The notes under the pieces are model-generated. The model was not told where the DNA came from. It searched no databases and was given only the letters and a program-made list of their open reading frames with translations. Below are positions 8,135-17,026 of a DNA stretch of 64,000 nucleotides, in pieces (within the stretch, counting starts at the first letter, position 1; each line of letters starts with the position of its first letter). The position numbers and the translations under genes are program-made. This DNA comes from Streptomyces pyxinicus (GTDB lineage Bacteria; Actinomycetota; Actinomycetes; Streptomycetales; Streptomycetaceae): NCBI RefSeq assembly GCF_024753135.1, contig NZ_JANUGP010000027.1, positions 1-64,000 on the forward strand, read 5' to 3'.

Positions 8135-9853
8135 ATGCGTCAACCGTCCGTCATAGCGCGCCGCGTGGCAGCGGCATCCGTCAGCCTGGTCGTGGCAGCG
8201 GGCGCCGCCGCCTGCGGTCCGGAGGACAACGATGCCAAGGCTTCGGGTGGCGACTCCGCGCCGCAGAAGGGCGGCACCCTCACGGTGCTGAACTCCGAGC
8301 CGCAGACCGACTTCGACCCGGCCCGCCTCTACACCTCCGGCGGCGGAAACGTCCCCTCGCTGGTCTTCCGCACGCTCACCACCCGCAACCGCGAGAACGG
8401 CGCGGCCGGCGCCAAGGTCGTCCCCGACCTCGCCACCGACACCGGGCGCCCCAACAAGGACGCGACCGTGTGGACGTACACCTTGAAAAAGGGGCTGAAG
8501 TACGAGGACGGCACCCCGATCACCTCGGCCGACATCAAGTACGGCATCGAGCGCTCCTTCGCCCCCGAACTGTCCGGCGGCGCCCCCTACCTGCGGGACT
8601 GGCTGACCGGTGCCGCCGACTACCAGGGCCCGTACAAGGACAAGAAGGGGCTGTCCGCGATCGGGACGCCGGACGAGCGGACGATCGTCTTCCATCTGAA
8701 CAAGCCCGAGGGCGAGTTCCCCTACCTCGCCACCCAGACGCAGTTCACGCCGGTGCCGAAGGCCAAGGACACCGGCACCAAGTACGAGTCGCACCCGGTC
8801 TCCTCCGGCCCCTACAAGGTCGTCAGCAACGACAACGACGGCGAGCATCTCGTCCTCGCGCGCAACACCCACTGGTCCGCGGCGACCGACGAGGAGCGCA
8901 AGGCCTACCCGGACAAGATCGACGTCCGTTCCGGTCTCGACTCCTCCGTGATCAACCAGCGGCTGTCCGCGTCCCAGGGAGCGGACGCCGCCGCGGTCAC
9001 CACGGACACCAACCTCGGCCCGGCCGAACTGGCCAAGGTCAGCGGGGACAAGGCCCTGGCCGCGCGGGTCGGCACCGGTCACTTCGGCTACACGAACTAC
9101 CTCGCGTTCAACCCGACCGTGAAGCCCTTCGACGACCCCAAGGTCCGTCAGGCCATCTCCTACGCCATCGACCGGTCCTCGGTGGTCAACGCGGCCGGCG
9201 GCAGCGCGCTCGCCGAGGCGGCCACCACCTTCCTGCCCGACCAGAAGTCCTTCGGCTACACGCCCTACGACCCGTTCCCGGCGGGCACGTCCGGCAACGC
9301 GGCCAAGGCGAAGGAACTCCTCGCGCAGGCCGGCCACAAGAACGGGCTCAGCATCACGCTGACCCATTCCAACAGCAAGGACTTCGAGACCAGCCCCGAG
9401 ATCGCGACCGCCGTCCAGGACGCGCTGAAGAAGGCCGGCATCACGGTCAAGCTCCAGGGCCTGGAGGACAACGGCTACCGCGACAAGATCCACAGCGTGA
9501 AGACCGAGCCCGGGTTCTTCCTCGCCCACTGGGGTGCCGACTGGCCCTCCGGCGGTCCCTTCCTCGCCCCGATCTTCGACGGCCGGCAGATCGTCAAGGA
9601 CGGCTCCAACTTCAACTCCGGCCTGCTGGACGACAAGTCGGTCAACACCGAGATCGACGCCATCAACAAGCTGACCGATCTCGACGCCGCCGCCGAGCGG
9701 TGGGGCGCGCTGGACCGGAAGATCGGCGAGAAGGCCCTCGTCGTGCCGCTGTTCCACCCGGTCTACAAGCGGCTGTACGGCGAGGACGTCAAGAACGTCG
9801 TCATCAGCGACTGGACCGGCGTGCTGGACATCTCCCAGGTCGCGGTGAAGTAG
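8135..9853 (+). CDS. ABC transporter substrate-binding lipoprotein (peptide/nickel family 5)
   Basis: A 572-residue extracellular solute-binding protein. Its lipoprotein signal peptide has a charged start, a hydrophobic core SVSLVVAAGAA and the lipobox cysteine at residue 27. The family 5 body shows GGTLTVLNSEPQTDFDPARL, then KYEDGTPITSADIKYGIERSF and the late VVPLFHPVYKRLYG. It delivers oligopeptides or a similar ligand to the permeases encoded next. The ATG at 8135 has AGAGG upstream, and the lipobox position confirms the start. It is the first gene of a complete four-gene importer operon behind a leader peptide and attenuator. The ligand is unknown; peptide uptake is the usual role in Streptomyces. 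Confidence 0.93.
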   Translation: MRQPSVIARRVAAASVSLVVAAGAAACGPEDNDAKASGGDSAPQKGGTLTVLNSEPQTDFDPARLYTSGGGNVPSLVFRTLTTRNRENGAAGAKVVPDLATDTGRPNKDATVWTYTLKKGLKYEDGTPITSADIKYGIERSFAPELSGGAPYLRDWLTGAADYQGPYKDKKGLSAIGTPDERTIVFHLNKPEGEFPYLATQTQFTPVPKAKDTGTKYESHPVSSGPYKVVSNDNDGEHLVLARNTHWSAATDEERKAYPDKIDVRSGLDSSVINQRLSASQGADAAAVTTDTNLGPAELAKVSGDKALAARVGTGHFGYTNYLAFNPTVKPFDDPKVRQAISYAIDRSSVVNAAGGSALAEAATTFLPDQKSFGYTPYDPFPAGTSGNAAKAKELLAQAGHKNGLSITLTHSNSKDFETSPEIATAVQDALKKAGITVKLQGLEDNGYRDKIHSVKTEPGFFLAHWGADWPSGGPFLAPIFDGRQIVKDGSNFNSGLLDDKSVNTEIDAINKLTDLDAAAERWGALDRKIGEKALVVPLFHPVYKRLYGEDVKNVVISDWTGVLDISQVAVK

Positions 9854-9857
9854 CGCA

Positions 9858-10931
9858 GTGAGCGAGGCACTTGCCGTCGTCGAGACCGCCGGGACGGACA
9901 CCACCGTCCCGGCGGTCTCGGGGGCCCGTCAGTTCTGGCGGCGGCTGCGGGCGCAGCGCGCCGCCCTGGTCGCCGCGGCCGTCGTCGCGCTGCTGGTCCT
10001 GGTCGCGCTCGCCGCGCCGCTGCTCACCGCGCTGGAGGGCCAGGACCCCACCACCTACCACCCCGCCCTGATCGACTCCGCGCGCGGCGGCGTGCCCCTC
10101 GGCTCCTTCGGCGGCGTCAGCGCCGAGCACTGGCTCGGCGTCGAACCCCAGACCGGCCGCGACATGTTCGCCCGGCTCGTCTACGGCGCCCGTGTCTCAC
10201 TCGGCGTCTCGCTCGGCGCCACCGTGGTCCAGGTGGCCGTCGGCATCGCCATGGGCGTCGCCGCCGGACTCGGCAACCGCTGGGTCGACCTGGTCCTCAG
10301 CCGGATCACCGACATCTTCGTCTCGATGCCGCTGATGATCATGGCGCTCGCGCTGCTCGCCATCGTCCCGAACACCTTCCCGCGGCCCGTGCTCGTCGCC
10401 CTCATCATCGCCCTGGTCGCCGGCTGGAGCACGATGGCGAAGATGGTGCGCGCCCAGACGCTCACCCTGAAGAACCTCGACTACGTGGCCGCGGCCCGGC
10501 TCAGCGGCTGGAAGACCTGGCGGATCGCCGTGCGCGAGCTGCTCCCGGGCCTCGCCGCGCCGGGCATCACCTACGCCGCGCTGCTGATCCCGTCCAACAT
10601 CAGCGCCGAGGCCGCCCTGTCCTTCCTCGGCGTCGGGGTGAAGCCGCCCACCCCCTCCTGGGGACAGATGCTCACCAGCGCCGACGTCTGGTACCAGGCG
10701 GCCCCGCAGTACCTGCTGCTGCCCGCCGCCGCCCTGTTCGTCACCGTGTTCGCGCTGACCGTCCTCGGCGACGGCGTCCGCGTCGCCCTCGACCCGCGCG
10801 CCGCCTCCCGGCTGCGCGTCGGCACCGGCCGCCGCCGCGAGAACCGCGCGCGGGCCGCCGTACCGGAGAACGCCCTACCGGAGAAGGCCCTACCGGTGAA
10901 GTCCCTACCGGAGAAGGAGGGCCCGGCGTGA
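9858..10931 (+). CDS. ABC transporter permease (OppC/DppC type)
   Basis: A 357-residue inner-membrane permease. A first membrane span (about 34-54) is followed by a large external loop with EHWLGVEPQTGRDMFARLVYG, typical of DppC. The BPD_transp_1 core spans four or five helices and holds the EAA-type loop LDYVAAARLSGWKTWRIAVRE. The GTG at 9858 lies four bases after the previous stop. The cytoplasmic tail ends in four imperfect ALPEK-like units from a 15-bp repeat. The last repeat unit supplies the purine-rich ribosome site of the following permease, whose GTG overlaps this stop (GTGA). Confidence 0.93.
   Translation: MSEALAVVETAGTDTTVPAVSGARQFWRRLRAQRAALVAAAVVALLVLVALAAPLLTALEGQDPTTYHPALIDSARGGVPLGSFGGVSAEHWLGVEPQTGRDMFARLVYGARVSLGVSLGATVVQVAVGIAMGVAAGLGNRWVDLVLSRITDIFVSMPLMIMALALLAIVPNTFPRPVLVALIIALVAGWSTMAKMVRAQTLTLKNLDYVAAARLSGWKTWRIAVRELLPGLAAPGITYAALLIPSNISAEAALSFLGVGVKPPTPSWGQMLTSADVWYQAAPQYLLLPAAALFVTVFALTVLGDGVRVALDPRAASRLRVGTGRRRENRARAAVPENALPEKALPVKSLPEKEGPA
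10860..10919 (+). repeat. 15-bp x4 repeat at the end of the OppC-like gene
   Basis: Four imperfect CTACCGGAGAAGGCC-type units encode (L)PEKA-like repeats. The last unit together with the following GG makes GGAGAAGGAGG, the Shine-Dalgarno of the next gene. Confidence 0.85.
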
Positions 10932-11926
10932 ACGGCTTCACCGGATTCGTGCTGCGCCGTGTCATCGGCGCCGTCGTCACCCTGTTCGCCCTCTCGGTGA
11001 TCATCTACGTCGTCTTCTACGTCACCCCCGGTAACGTCGCCCAGATCACCTGCGGCCCGCGCTGCTCCCCGGCCCAGGTCCACCAGGTGGCGCAGCAGCT
11101 CCACCTCGACGACCCGCTGTACGTGCGCTACGGGCACTTCCTGCAAGGCATCTTCGCCGGCCAGGACTACTCCACCGGCACCTCCGTGGAGCACTGCGCG
11201 GCGCCCTGCCTCGGGCAGTCGTACCAGACCGGCCGGCAGGTCACCGACGTCATCTGGACCAAGCTGCCGGTCAGCGTCTCGCTCGTGCTCGGCGCCATGG
11301 TGATCTGGCTGGTGCTCGGCATCGGCACCGGCGTGCTGTCCGCCTGGCGGCGCGGCCGGTTCACCGAGCGCGCCCTGACCGCGGTCACCCTGGCGGGCAC
11401 GGCCACCCCGGTGTTCGTCATCGGCCTGGTCCTGATGATCGTCGTCTGCGGCGAACTGCGATTGCTGCCCTTCCCGCAGTACGTGAACCTCACCGACGAC
11501 CCCGAGCAGTGGGCGTGGAACCTGCTGCTGCCCTGGCTGTCCCTCGCCCTCATCGAGGCCGCGGGCTTCGCCCGGCTGACCCGGGCGTCGATGCTGGAGA
11601 CCCTCGCCGAGGACCACATCCGCACCTTCCGCGCGTACGGCGTCGGCGAGCGGGCGATCATCGTCCGGCACGCGCTGCGCGGCGCCACGGCCTCCGTCAT
11701 CGCGCTCAACGCCGTCACCGTCGGCTCGGCCGTCGGCGGCGCCGTCCTCACCGAGACCCTGTTCGGCCTGCCCGGGATCGGCCAGGAACTGGTGCACGCG
11801 GTCAAGGTCGTCGACCTGCCGGTGGTCGTCGGCATGGTGCTCGTCACCGGTTTCTTCGTGGTCCTCGCCAACGCCCTCGCGGACGTGCTGTACGCGGTGG
11901 CCGACCGACGGGTGGTGCTCGCATGA
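10928..11926 (+). CDS. ABC transporter permease (OppB/DppB type)
   Basis: A 332-residue permease that partners the OppC-like protein. The N-terminal span is at 10-30. A periplasmic segment carries four cysteines (ITCGPRCSP and EHCAAPC), unusual for this family and possibly two disulfides. The BPD_transp_1 core with an EAA-type loop (DHIRTFRAYGVGERAIIVRH) ends in LPGIGQELVHAVKVVD. The GTG at 10928 overlaps the upstream stop by four bases and has GGAGG eight bases upstream. Its own stop overlaps the ATPase start (ATGA), so the operon is translationally coupled. Confidence 0.93.
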   Translation: MNGFTGFVLRRVIGAVVTLFALSVIIYVVFYVTPGNVAQITCGPRCSPAQVHQVAQQLHLDDPLYVRYGHFLQGIFAGQDYSTGTSVEHCAAPCLGQSYQTGRQVTDVIWTKLPVSVSLVLGAMVIWLVLGIGTGVLSAWRRGRFTERALTAVTLAGTATPVFVIGLVLMIVVCGELRLLPFPQYVNLTDDPEQWAWNLLLPWLSLALIEAAGFARLTRASMLETLAEDHIRTFRAYGVGERAIIVRHALRGATASVIALNAVTVGSAVGGAVLTETLFGLPGIGQELVHAVKVVDLPVVVGMVLVTGFFVVLANALADVLYAVADRRVVLA

Positions 11927-13515
11927 GTCTGCTGGAAGTGACGGACCTGACCGTCGAGTTCGGCTCCCTGCGGGCCGTCGACGGGCTGTCCTTCAGCCTG
12001 GCCGAGGGGGCCGCGCTCGCCCTGGTCGGCGAGTCCGGCTCCGGGAAGTCCACGGTCGCGGGCGCCCTGCTGGGCCTGCACCGGGGCACCGGCGCACAGG
12101 TCACCGGCACGGTCCGCGTCGCCGGCACCGACGTCGAGGCCGCCTCCGACGAGGAGCTGCGGCGGCTGCGCGGCGCCAAGGCCGCCATGGTCTTCCAGGA
12201 CCCGCTGTCCTCCCTCGACCCGTACTACGCGATCGGCGACCAGATCGCCGAGGTGCACCGCGCGCACGCGCGCGTGTCGCGCCGCGCCGCACGCGCGCGT
12301 GCCGTGCGCGTACTGGAGCGGGTCGGCATCCCGGACGCGGCCCGGCGCGCCCGGTCCCGGCCGCACGAGTTCAGCGGCGGCATGCGCCAGCGCGCCCTGA
12401 TCGCCATGGCCCTCGCGTGCGAGCCGCAGCTGCTGATCGCCGACGAGCCGACCACCGCCCTCGACGTCACCGTCCAGGCCCAGATCCTCGACCTGCTGCA
12501 CACGCTGCGCGCGGAGACCGGCATGGGCCTGCTGCTCGTCACGCACGACGTGGGCGTGGCCGCCGAGAGCGTGGACGACGTCCTCGTCATGCGGCACGGC
12601 CGGGCCGTCGAGCGCGGCCCGGTCGGCGCGGTCCTCGCCGCGCCCGCCGAGGCGTACACCCGTGAACTGCTCGACGCCGTCCCGCGCGTGGACGCCCGCC
12701 GCGCCGCCTCCCCGGTCGCCGGGGAGGTCGTCCTGGAGGCGACCGGGGTGCGGCGCGAGTTCGGGCGCGGCAAGCGGGCGTTCGCCGCCGTGGACGGCGT
12801 CTCGCTCACCGTCCGGCGCGGCGAGACCCTCGGCGTGGTCGGCGAGAGCGGCAGCGGCAAGACCACGCTCGGCCGCATGCTCGTCGGACTGCTGGAGCCG
12901 ACCGCGGGGGAGATCCGCTACGCGGGCCGCGCCCACACCGGCGTGAACCCGGCCGTGCAGATGGTCTTCCAGGACCCCGTCTCCTCCCTCAACCCCCGGC
13001 GCGGCGTCGGCGAGTCCATCGCCGACCCGCTGCGCGCGCGGGGAGAGAAGGACGAGGACGGCATTCGGGCGCGGGTGGCGGAACTGCTGGAGCGCGTGGG
13101 ACTCGAAGCGGCCCACTACGACCGCTACCCGCACGAGTTCAGCGGCGGCCAGCGCCAGCGCGTCGGCATCGCCCGCGCACTCGCCGCCGACCCGCGCGTC
13201 ATCGTCTGCGACGAGCCCGTCTCCGCGCTCGACGTCACCACCCAGGCCCAGGTGGTCGCCCTGCTCGGCGAACTGCAACGCGAACTCGGCCTCGCGCTCG
13301 TCTTCATCGCGCACGACCTCGCCGTGGTCCGCCAGGTCAGCGACCGGGTCGCGGTGATGCGCAAGGGCGAGCTGGTGGAGTACGGCCCCGCCGACGAGGT
13401 GTACGACAGCCCGCGCGAGCCCTACACCCGGCAACTCCTGGCCGCCGTACCGGCGCTCGACCCGGAGCTGGCCGCCCGGCGGCGCGCGGCCCGGCGCGAA
13501 CCCGCCGTGGCGTAA
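11923..13515 (+). CDS. Dual-domain ABC transporter ATPase (DppD-DppF fusion)
   Basis: A 530-residue fusion of two nucleotide-binding domains. Domain 1 has Walker A GESGSGKST (about 37-45), Q-loop FQDPLSSLDP, signature FSGGMRQR and Walker B LLIADEPTTALD. Domain 2 begins near residue 270 and has GESGSGKTT, FQDPVSSLNP, FSGGQRQR and VIVCDEPVSALD, with the switch His in IAHDLA. Both sites look catalytically intact. The C-termini of both halves contain the oligopeptide-transporter region (YTRELLDAVPR and YTRQLLAAVPALDP). The ATG at 11923 overlaps the permease stop. It powers the importer encoded by the three preceding genes. Confidence 0.94.
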   Translation: MSLLEVTDLTVEFGSLRAVDGLSFSLAEGAALALVGESGSGKSTVAGALLGLHRGTGAQVTGTVRVAGTDVEAASDEELRRLRGAKAAMVFQDPLSSLDPYYAIGDQIAEVHRAHARVSRRAARARAVRVLERVGIPDAARRARSRPHEFSGGMRQRALIAMALACEPQLLIADEPTTALDVTVQAQILDLLHTLRAETGMGLLLVTHDVGVAAESVDDVLVMRHGRAVERGPVGAVLAAPAEAYTRELLDAVPRVDARRAASPVAGEVVLEATGVRREFGRGKRAFAAVDGVSLTVRRGETLGVVGESGSGKTTLGRMLVGLLEPTAGEIRYAGRAHTGVNPAVQMVFQDPVSSLNPRRGVGESIADPLRARGEKDEDGIRARVAELLERVGLEAAHYDRYPHEFSGGQRQRVGIARALAADPRVIVCDEPVSALDVTTQAQVVALLGELQRELGLALVFIAHDLAVVRQVSDRVAVMRKGELVEYGPADEVYDSPREPYTRQLLAAVPALDPELAARRRAARREPAVA

Positions 13516-13602
13516 CGTTCCGCGACCGGCTGATCACCTGCTGGTCTCTTAGCGGGTCGGAACGCCACGCGCACGCGAAAGTTACGACCGTTCACCCCTT
13601 TT

Positions 13603-13636
13603 GGTGGTGCGACGGACAACCGTCCGTCGCACCACC
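13603..13636. terminator. Hairpin terminator after the ABC transporter operon
   Basis: A perfect 15-bp stem (GGTGGTGCGACGGAC with its complement) with a 4-nt AACC loop. It lies 87 bases after the ATPase stop and before the glycosyltransferase operon. There is no T-tract, so a Streptomyces-style terminator is assumed. Confidence 0.75.
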
Positions 13637-13716
13637 GCCTTGTCCCCTTACGTTCGTCCCGCTGCGAGCCACCGGGACAACGGCGGCTCCCCAAACGGGA
13701 GATCGGGGGTGCACAC

Positions 13717-15423
13717 GTGCGCATCGGACTGCTGACAGAGGGTGGCTACCCGTATGTGGGCGGTGACGCCGGACTCTGGTGCGACCGCCTGGTGCGCGGG
13801 CTGGAGCAGCACGAGTTCGACCTGTACGCGCTCAGCCGCGGCCGGGAGCAGGAGACCGACGGCCTCGTCCCGCTCCCGCCGCAGGTCACCCGGGTCCGTA
13901 CGGCCCCGCTGTGGACGGCGCCGGACGACGGAGTGGTGTACGGACGGCGACCGCGCCGGCGCTTCGCCGAGTGCTACGGCGAGCTGGCGACGGTGTTGTG
14001 CGCCGGAGCGGACCCGGTGCCGGGGGCGTGTTCCGCCGAGCTGGCGGACCGTTTCGGCAACGCGCTGTACGGACTCGCCGCACTCGCCCGCGCGGAGGGC
14101 GGACTGGGCGGCGCCCTGCGCTCGGACACCGCCGTGCGCGCCCTGGAACGCGCCTGCCGCGCCCCCGGCGCGCCGCGCACGGCGCGCGAGGCGCGCGTAC
14201 CCGACCTGCTCGCCGTCGCCGCCCACCTCGAACGCGCCCTGCGCCCCCTCTCGCTCGACTGGTACGACGACGACACCCTCGGCGCGGCCGACCTCTGTCA
14301 CGCCACCGCCGGCGGCCCGGCCGCCCTGCCCGGCCTGCTCGCCCGGCACTTCGCCGATGTGCCGCTGCTGGTCACCGAGTACGGCGTCCGGCTCCGCTCG
14401 CACTACCTCGCCCTCGGCCCCGACACCGCCGCCCCGGCCGTGCGCGCGCTGGTCGCCTCCTTCCACAGCCGGCTCGCCGCCGAGGTCTACCGCCGTGCCG
14501 AGATCCTCACCCCCGGCAACGCCCACGCCCGCCGCTGGCAGGAACGGTGCGGCGCCGAGCGCGGCCGGATCCGCACCGTCCACCCCGGCATGGACGCCGC
14601 CCGCTTCAGCGAGGTCGGCGAGTCCCCGGACCGCTCCGAACCGGGCACCCTGGTCTGGGTCGGACGCGTCGAACCCGCCAAGGACCTGGTCTCCCTGCTG
14701 CACGCCTTCGCCGAGGTCCGCAGGGCGGAGCCCGCCGCCCGCCTGCGGATCGTCGGCTCGCCCGGCGGGCACGAGGGCACGGCCTACCTCGGCCACTGCC
14801 GGGCGCTCGCCGCCCAGCTCTTCCCCGACGAGGCCGACGGCCCGCACACCGAGGGCGACAACCCCGTCTCCTTCACGGAGATCGGCGGCCCGGAGGCCCC
14901 GACACTGCCCGAGGCGTACGCCGGCGGCGCGGTCGTCGTGCGGTCCAGCGTGGTCGAGGGCTTCCCGGTCGCCCTGGTCGAGGCCATGTTCTGCGGCCGG
15001 GCCACCGTGTCCACCGACGCCGGCGCGGTCGTGGAGGTCATCGGCGGCACCGGGCTCGTCGTACCGCCGCGCAACCCCCGGGCGCTCGCCGAGGCGTGCG
15101 TGGCGCTGCTGCGCGACCCCGAGCGCCGTGCGCGTCTCGGTGCCGCCGCGCGCGCCCGGGCGCTCGAACTGTTCACCGTCGAGCAGAACATCGCCGCGTT
15201 CCACGGCATCTACCTGGAGATCGTCTCGCACTGCCCGGTCCGCCGGGTCGTCCTGGACGCGACCGGCGAACCGCTCCCCTTCGCGGCCCCGGCCGAGTCC
15301 CGGCTCCCCGGCCACTGGCCCGACCCCGCCGCCCGGCCGCTGCCCCGCGCCGTCCCCTCCTGGGTCACGGGCACCCCGGTCCGGGCGACGGTGCCCGCGG
15401 TGCTTGGGGAGGGGGCGCGGTGA
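13717..15423 (+). CDS. pelF: GT4 glycosyltransferase, PelF family
   Basis: A 568-residue cytosolic GT4 enzyme. The N-terminal DUF3492 region begins RIGLLTEGGYPYVGG, the PelF hallmark for a Pel-type polysaccharide glycosyltransferase. The C-terminal GT-B domain has LVWVGRVEPAKDL, then LRIVGSPGG and the GT4 E-x7-E signature in EGFPVALVEAMFCGR, plus a late GLVVPPRNPRALAEA. It lacks a signal peptide and membrane spans. The GTG at 13717 has a G-rich site (GGGAGATCGGGGG) upstream. It is the first gene of a six-ORF overlapping operon, and the next start (GTG 15420) overlaps its stop. By analogy it polymerises a UDP-hexosamine, perhaps with the adjacent membrane protein. The product has not been shown. 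Confidence 0.82.
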   Translation: MRIGLLTEGGYPYVGGDAGLWCDRLVRGLEQHEFDLYALSRGREQETDGLVPLPPQVTRVRTAPLWTAPDDGVVYGRRPRRRFAECYGELATVLCAGADPVPGACSAELADRFGNALYGLAALARAEGGLGGALRSDTAVRALERACRAPGAPRTAREARVPDLLAVAAHLERALRPLSLDWYDDDTLGAADLCHATAGGPAALPGLLARHFADVPLLVTEYGVRLRSHYLALGPDTAAPAVRALVASFHSRLAAEVYRRAEILTPGNAHARRWQERCGAERGRIRTVHPGMDAARFSEVGESPDRSEPGTLVWVGRVEPAKDLVSLLHAFAEVRRAEPAARLRIVGSPGGHEGTAYLGHCRALAAQLFPDEADGPHTEGDNPVSFTEIGGPEAPTLPEAYAGGAVVVRSSVVEGFPVALVEAMFCGRATVSTDAGAVVEVIGGTGLVVPPRNPRALAEACVALLRDPERRARLGAAARARALELFTVEQNIAAFHGIYLEIVSHCPVRRVVLDATGEPLPFAAPAESRLPGHWPDPAARPLPRAVPSWVTGTPVRATVPAVLGEGAR

Positions 15424-16871
15424 GCGCGGGCGGTGACGGGTGGAGAGGCGTGGCGGGGGATCTGGCACGCCGGGGTACCGAGGAGCGCGCGTCCGGCGGT
15501 GTGGACCGGCCGGGCACGCCCAGCGCGGCGGGGGCGTGGGACGCGCGGTCGGGGGAGTGGCTGGGCGATGACCCGGCGGACCTCGGCGTGCCACCGTCGG
15601 CACCGGCCGGCCCGGGGAGCGAGGCGGTGCCGTCGGCCGCGGAGGTGCTGCTGTCGGCGCTGTCCGACCTCACGGACGACGCCGGCCCGTCGGCCGTGTC
15701 ACGCGGTGCCCTGCCGGCGCCGGCCGCCGATCCCGGGACCGCCCCGTTGACGGACCCCCGCCAGGGAAGGAAGCGCGCGCCGTCACCCCGGCGGCTGCCC
15801 GGCGACCCCGTGAAGACGCTGCTGCACCGGCACCGCGACCTGTGCGAGCGGGCCGTCGATCCACTGGAGATCGCGGCCGGCTTGGAGGCGCACGGCGTCA
15901 CCGACCGCACCGCCGCCCGCTTCCGGCACCGGGACGTCTTCTCGCTCGCCGAGGAGCTGTACGCGCGCGTGCCGCGCGACGGCGACGCGCGCCCGGAGCC
16001 CGATCCGCCGCCGGTGCCCCGCGTCCGCGCCGGCTGGGCGCTGCTCATCCTGCTGCCCGGCGCCCTTACCGGAGCCACCGTCGCGGCGCTGCGGCTCGCC
16101 CACGGACACACCCGCCAACTCCTCGTCCTCACCGGCGTCCTGGCCGTCGCCCTCGCCACCCGCGCGGCGCTGCGGCACGGCCCCCTGTCCGGCCCGCGCG
16201 CGAAGCACGCCGCCGGCGGCACGCGCGCGTGCACGCTCTGGTTGCTGGCCTACGCCCTCTTCGGTGACGGCCTGCTCGACGCCGTCCTGTCGGGCGGCCC
16301 CGACACCCTGCCCACCGGCGTCCCCTACGGCCCCTGGCCCACCGCCACCGCCCCCGCCCTGGCCCTCGCGCTGGCCTGCGCCCCGGCGGCCTGGTGCGCC
16401 CACCTGCTCACCGCGGGCGCCCGCCGCAGACTGGCCGGCAGCCGGGGCCTGGAGGACTTCACCTCGGCCGCGAAACCGCTGCTGCTGGGCACGTTCACGC
16501 TGTTCCTCGGCGCGCTCGCGGCCCTTCTCCCGTTGACCGGCACCGCCCCGCGCGAGGCCCCGGCGCCCCTCGCCCTCGGCGCCCTCCTCCTGTCGGCCCG
16601 CCTGCTCACGGTGCACCAGTACCGGCACGGGCCCGCCCTCGCGCTCGGCGCCGCGGCGGCGACGGAGGCGGCGGCCGTCGCCCTGCCCCTCGCGGGCCGG
16701 CTGCCCGGCTGCGCCTTCCTCACGACCCCGGTACGGACCCTCGTGGACACCTGGGGCCCCTCCGCCGTCCCGGCCCTCGCCTGCGGCACGGCGGCCCTGG
16801 CCCTCCTGCTCCACGCCACCCGCACCCTCACCCGGGCCTCGGCCCACGCACCGACGGGAGCACCCGAGTGA
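15420..16871 (+). CDS. Polytopic membrane protein of the Pel-like operon
   Basis: A 483-residue protein. About 110 disordered residues come first. A soluble helical region (LLHRHRDLCERAVDPLEIAA and RHRDVFSLAEELYARVP) follows. Then come about eight transmembrane helices between residues 200 and 475. The GTG at 15420 overlaps the glycosyltransferase stop (GTGA). Its place directly after a PelF-type enzyme makes it the only candidate for the polymer-exporting partner, the position PelG holds in pel operons. Homology to PelG is not evident by eye. The loop cysteines are few. Function is inferred from context only. Confidence 0.7.
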   Translation: MSAGGDGWRGVAGDLARRGTEERASGGVDRPGTPSAAGAWDARSGEWLGDDPADLGVPPSAPAGPGSEAVPSAAEVLLSALSDLTDDAGPSAVSRGALPAPAADPGTAPLTDPRQGRKRAPSPRRLPGDPVKTLLHRHRDLCERAVDPLEIAAGLEAHGVTDRTAARFRHRDVFSLAEELYARVPRDGDARPEPDPPPVPRVRAGWALLILLPGALTGATVAALRLAHGHTRQLLVLTGVLAVALATRAALRHGPLSGPRAKHAAGGTRACTLWLLAYALFGDGLLDAVLSGGPDTLPTGVPYGPWPTATAPALALALACAPAAWCAHLLTAGARRRLAGSRGLEDFTSAAKPLLLGTFTLFLGALAALLPLTGTAPREAPAPLALGALLLSARLLTVHQYRHGPALALGAAAATEAAAVALPLAGRLPGCAFLTTPVRTLVDTWGPSAVPALACGTAALALLLHATRTLTRASAHAPTGAPE

Positions 16872-17026
16872 GCCTTCCGTGCCCGGCCCTCGTACCGCTC
16901 CCGCCCCGCGTCGGCGACCGCTGCCCGGCCGGGCCACCCGTATCGCGCCCCACACCCGACAGCGCCGGTACCCGGGCCGTTGCCGGAGGCACCCGCATCA
17001 CCCCCTCGAAGGAGAACACCAGATGA
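16868..17026 (+). CDS. Small chained ORF (52 aa), hypothetical
   Basis: A GTG-started ORF overlaps the stop of the membrane-protein gene by four bases (GTGA), and its own TGA overlaps the next small ORF start (ATGA). It begins MSLPCPALVPLPPRVGDRC. It is Pro/Arg/Gly-rich with two cysteines and has no recognisable domain. About 83 percent of codons end in G or C, lower than the neighbours. Support for coding is the exact start-stop chaining at both ends. It may instead be a means of carrying ribosomes across a 265-bp gap between real genes. Confidence 0.4.
   Translation: MSLPCPALVPLPPRVGDRCPAGPPVSRPTPDSAGTRAVAGGTRITPSKENTR

Noticed and set aside
13779..16871. A 1030-codon open frame in a different register over the glycosyltransferase gene that runs into the membrane-protein gene
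   Set aside because: Its first part is Arg/Pro-rich shadow sequence; the real proteins start at 13717 and at GTG 15420, the latter overlapping the upstream stop.
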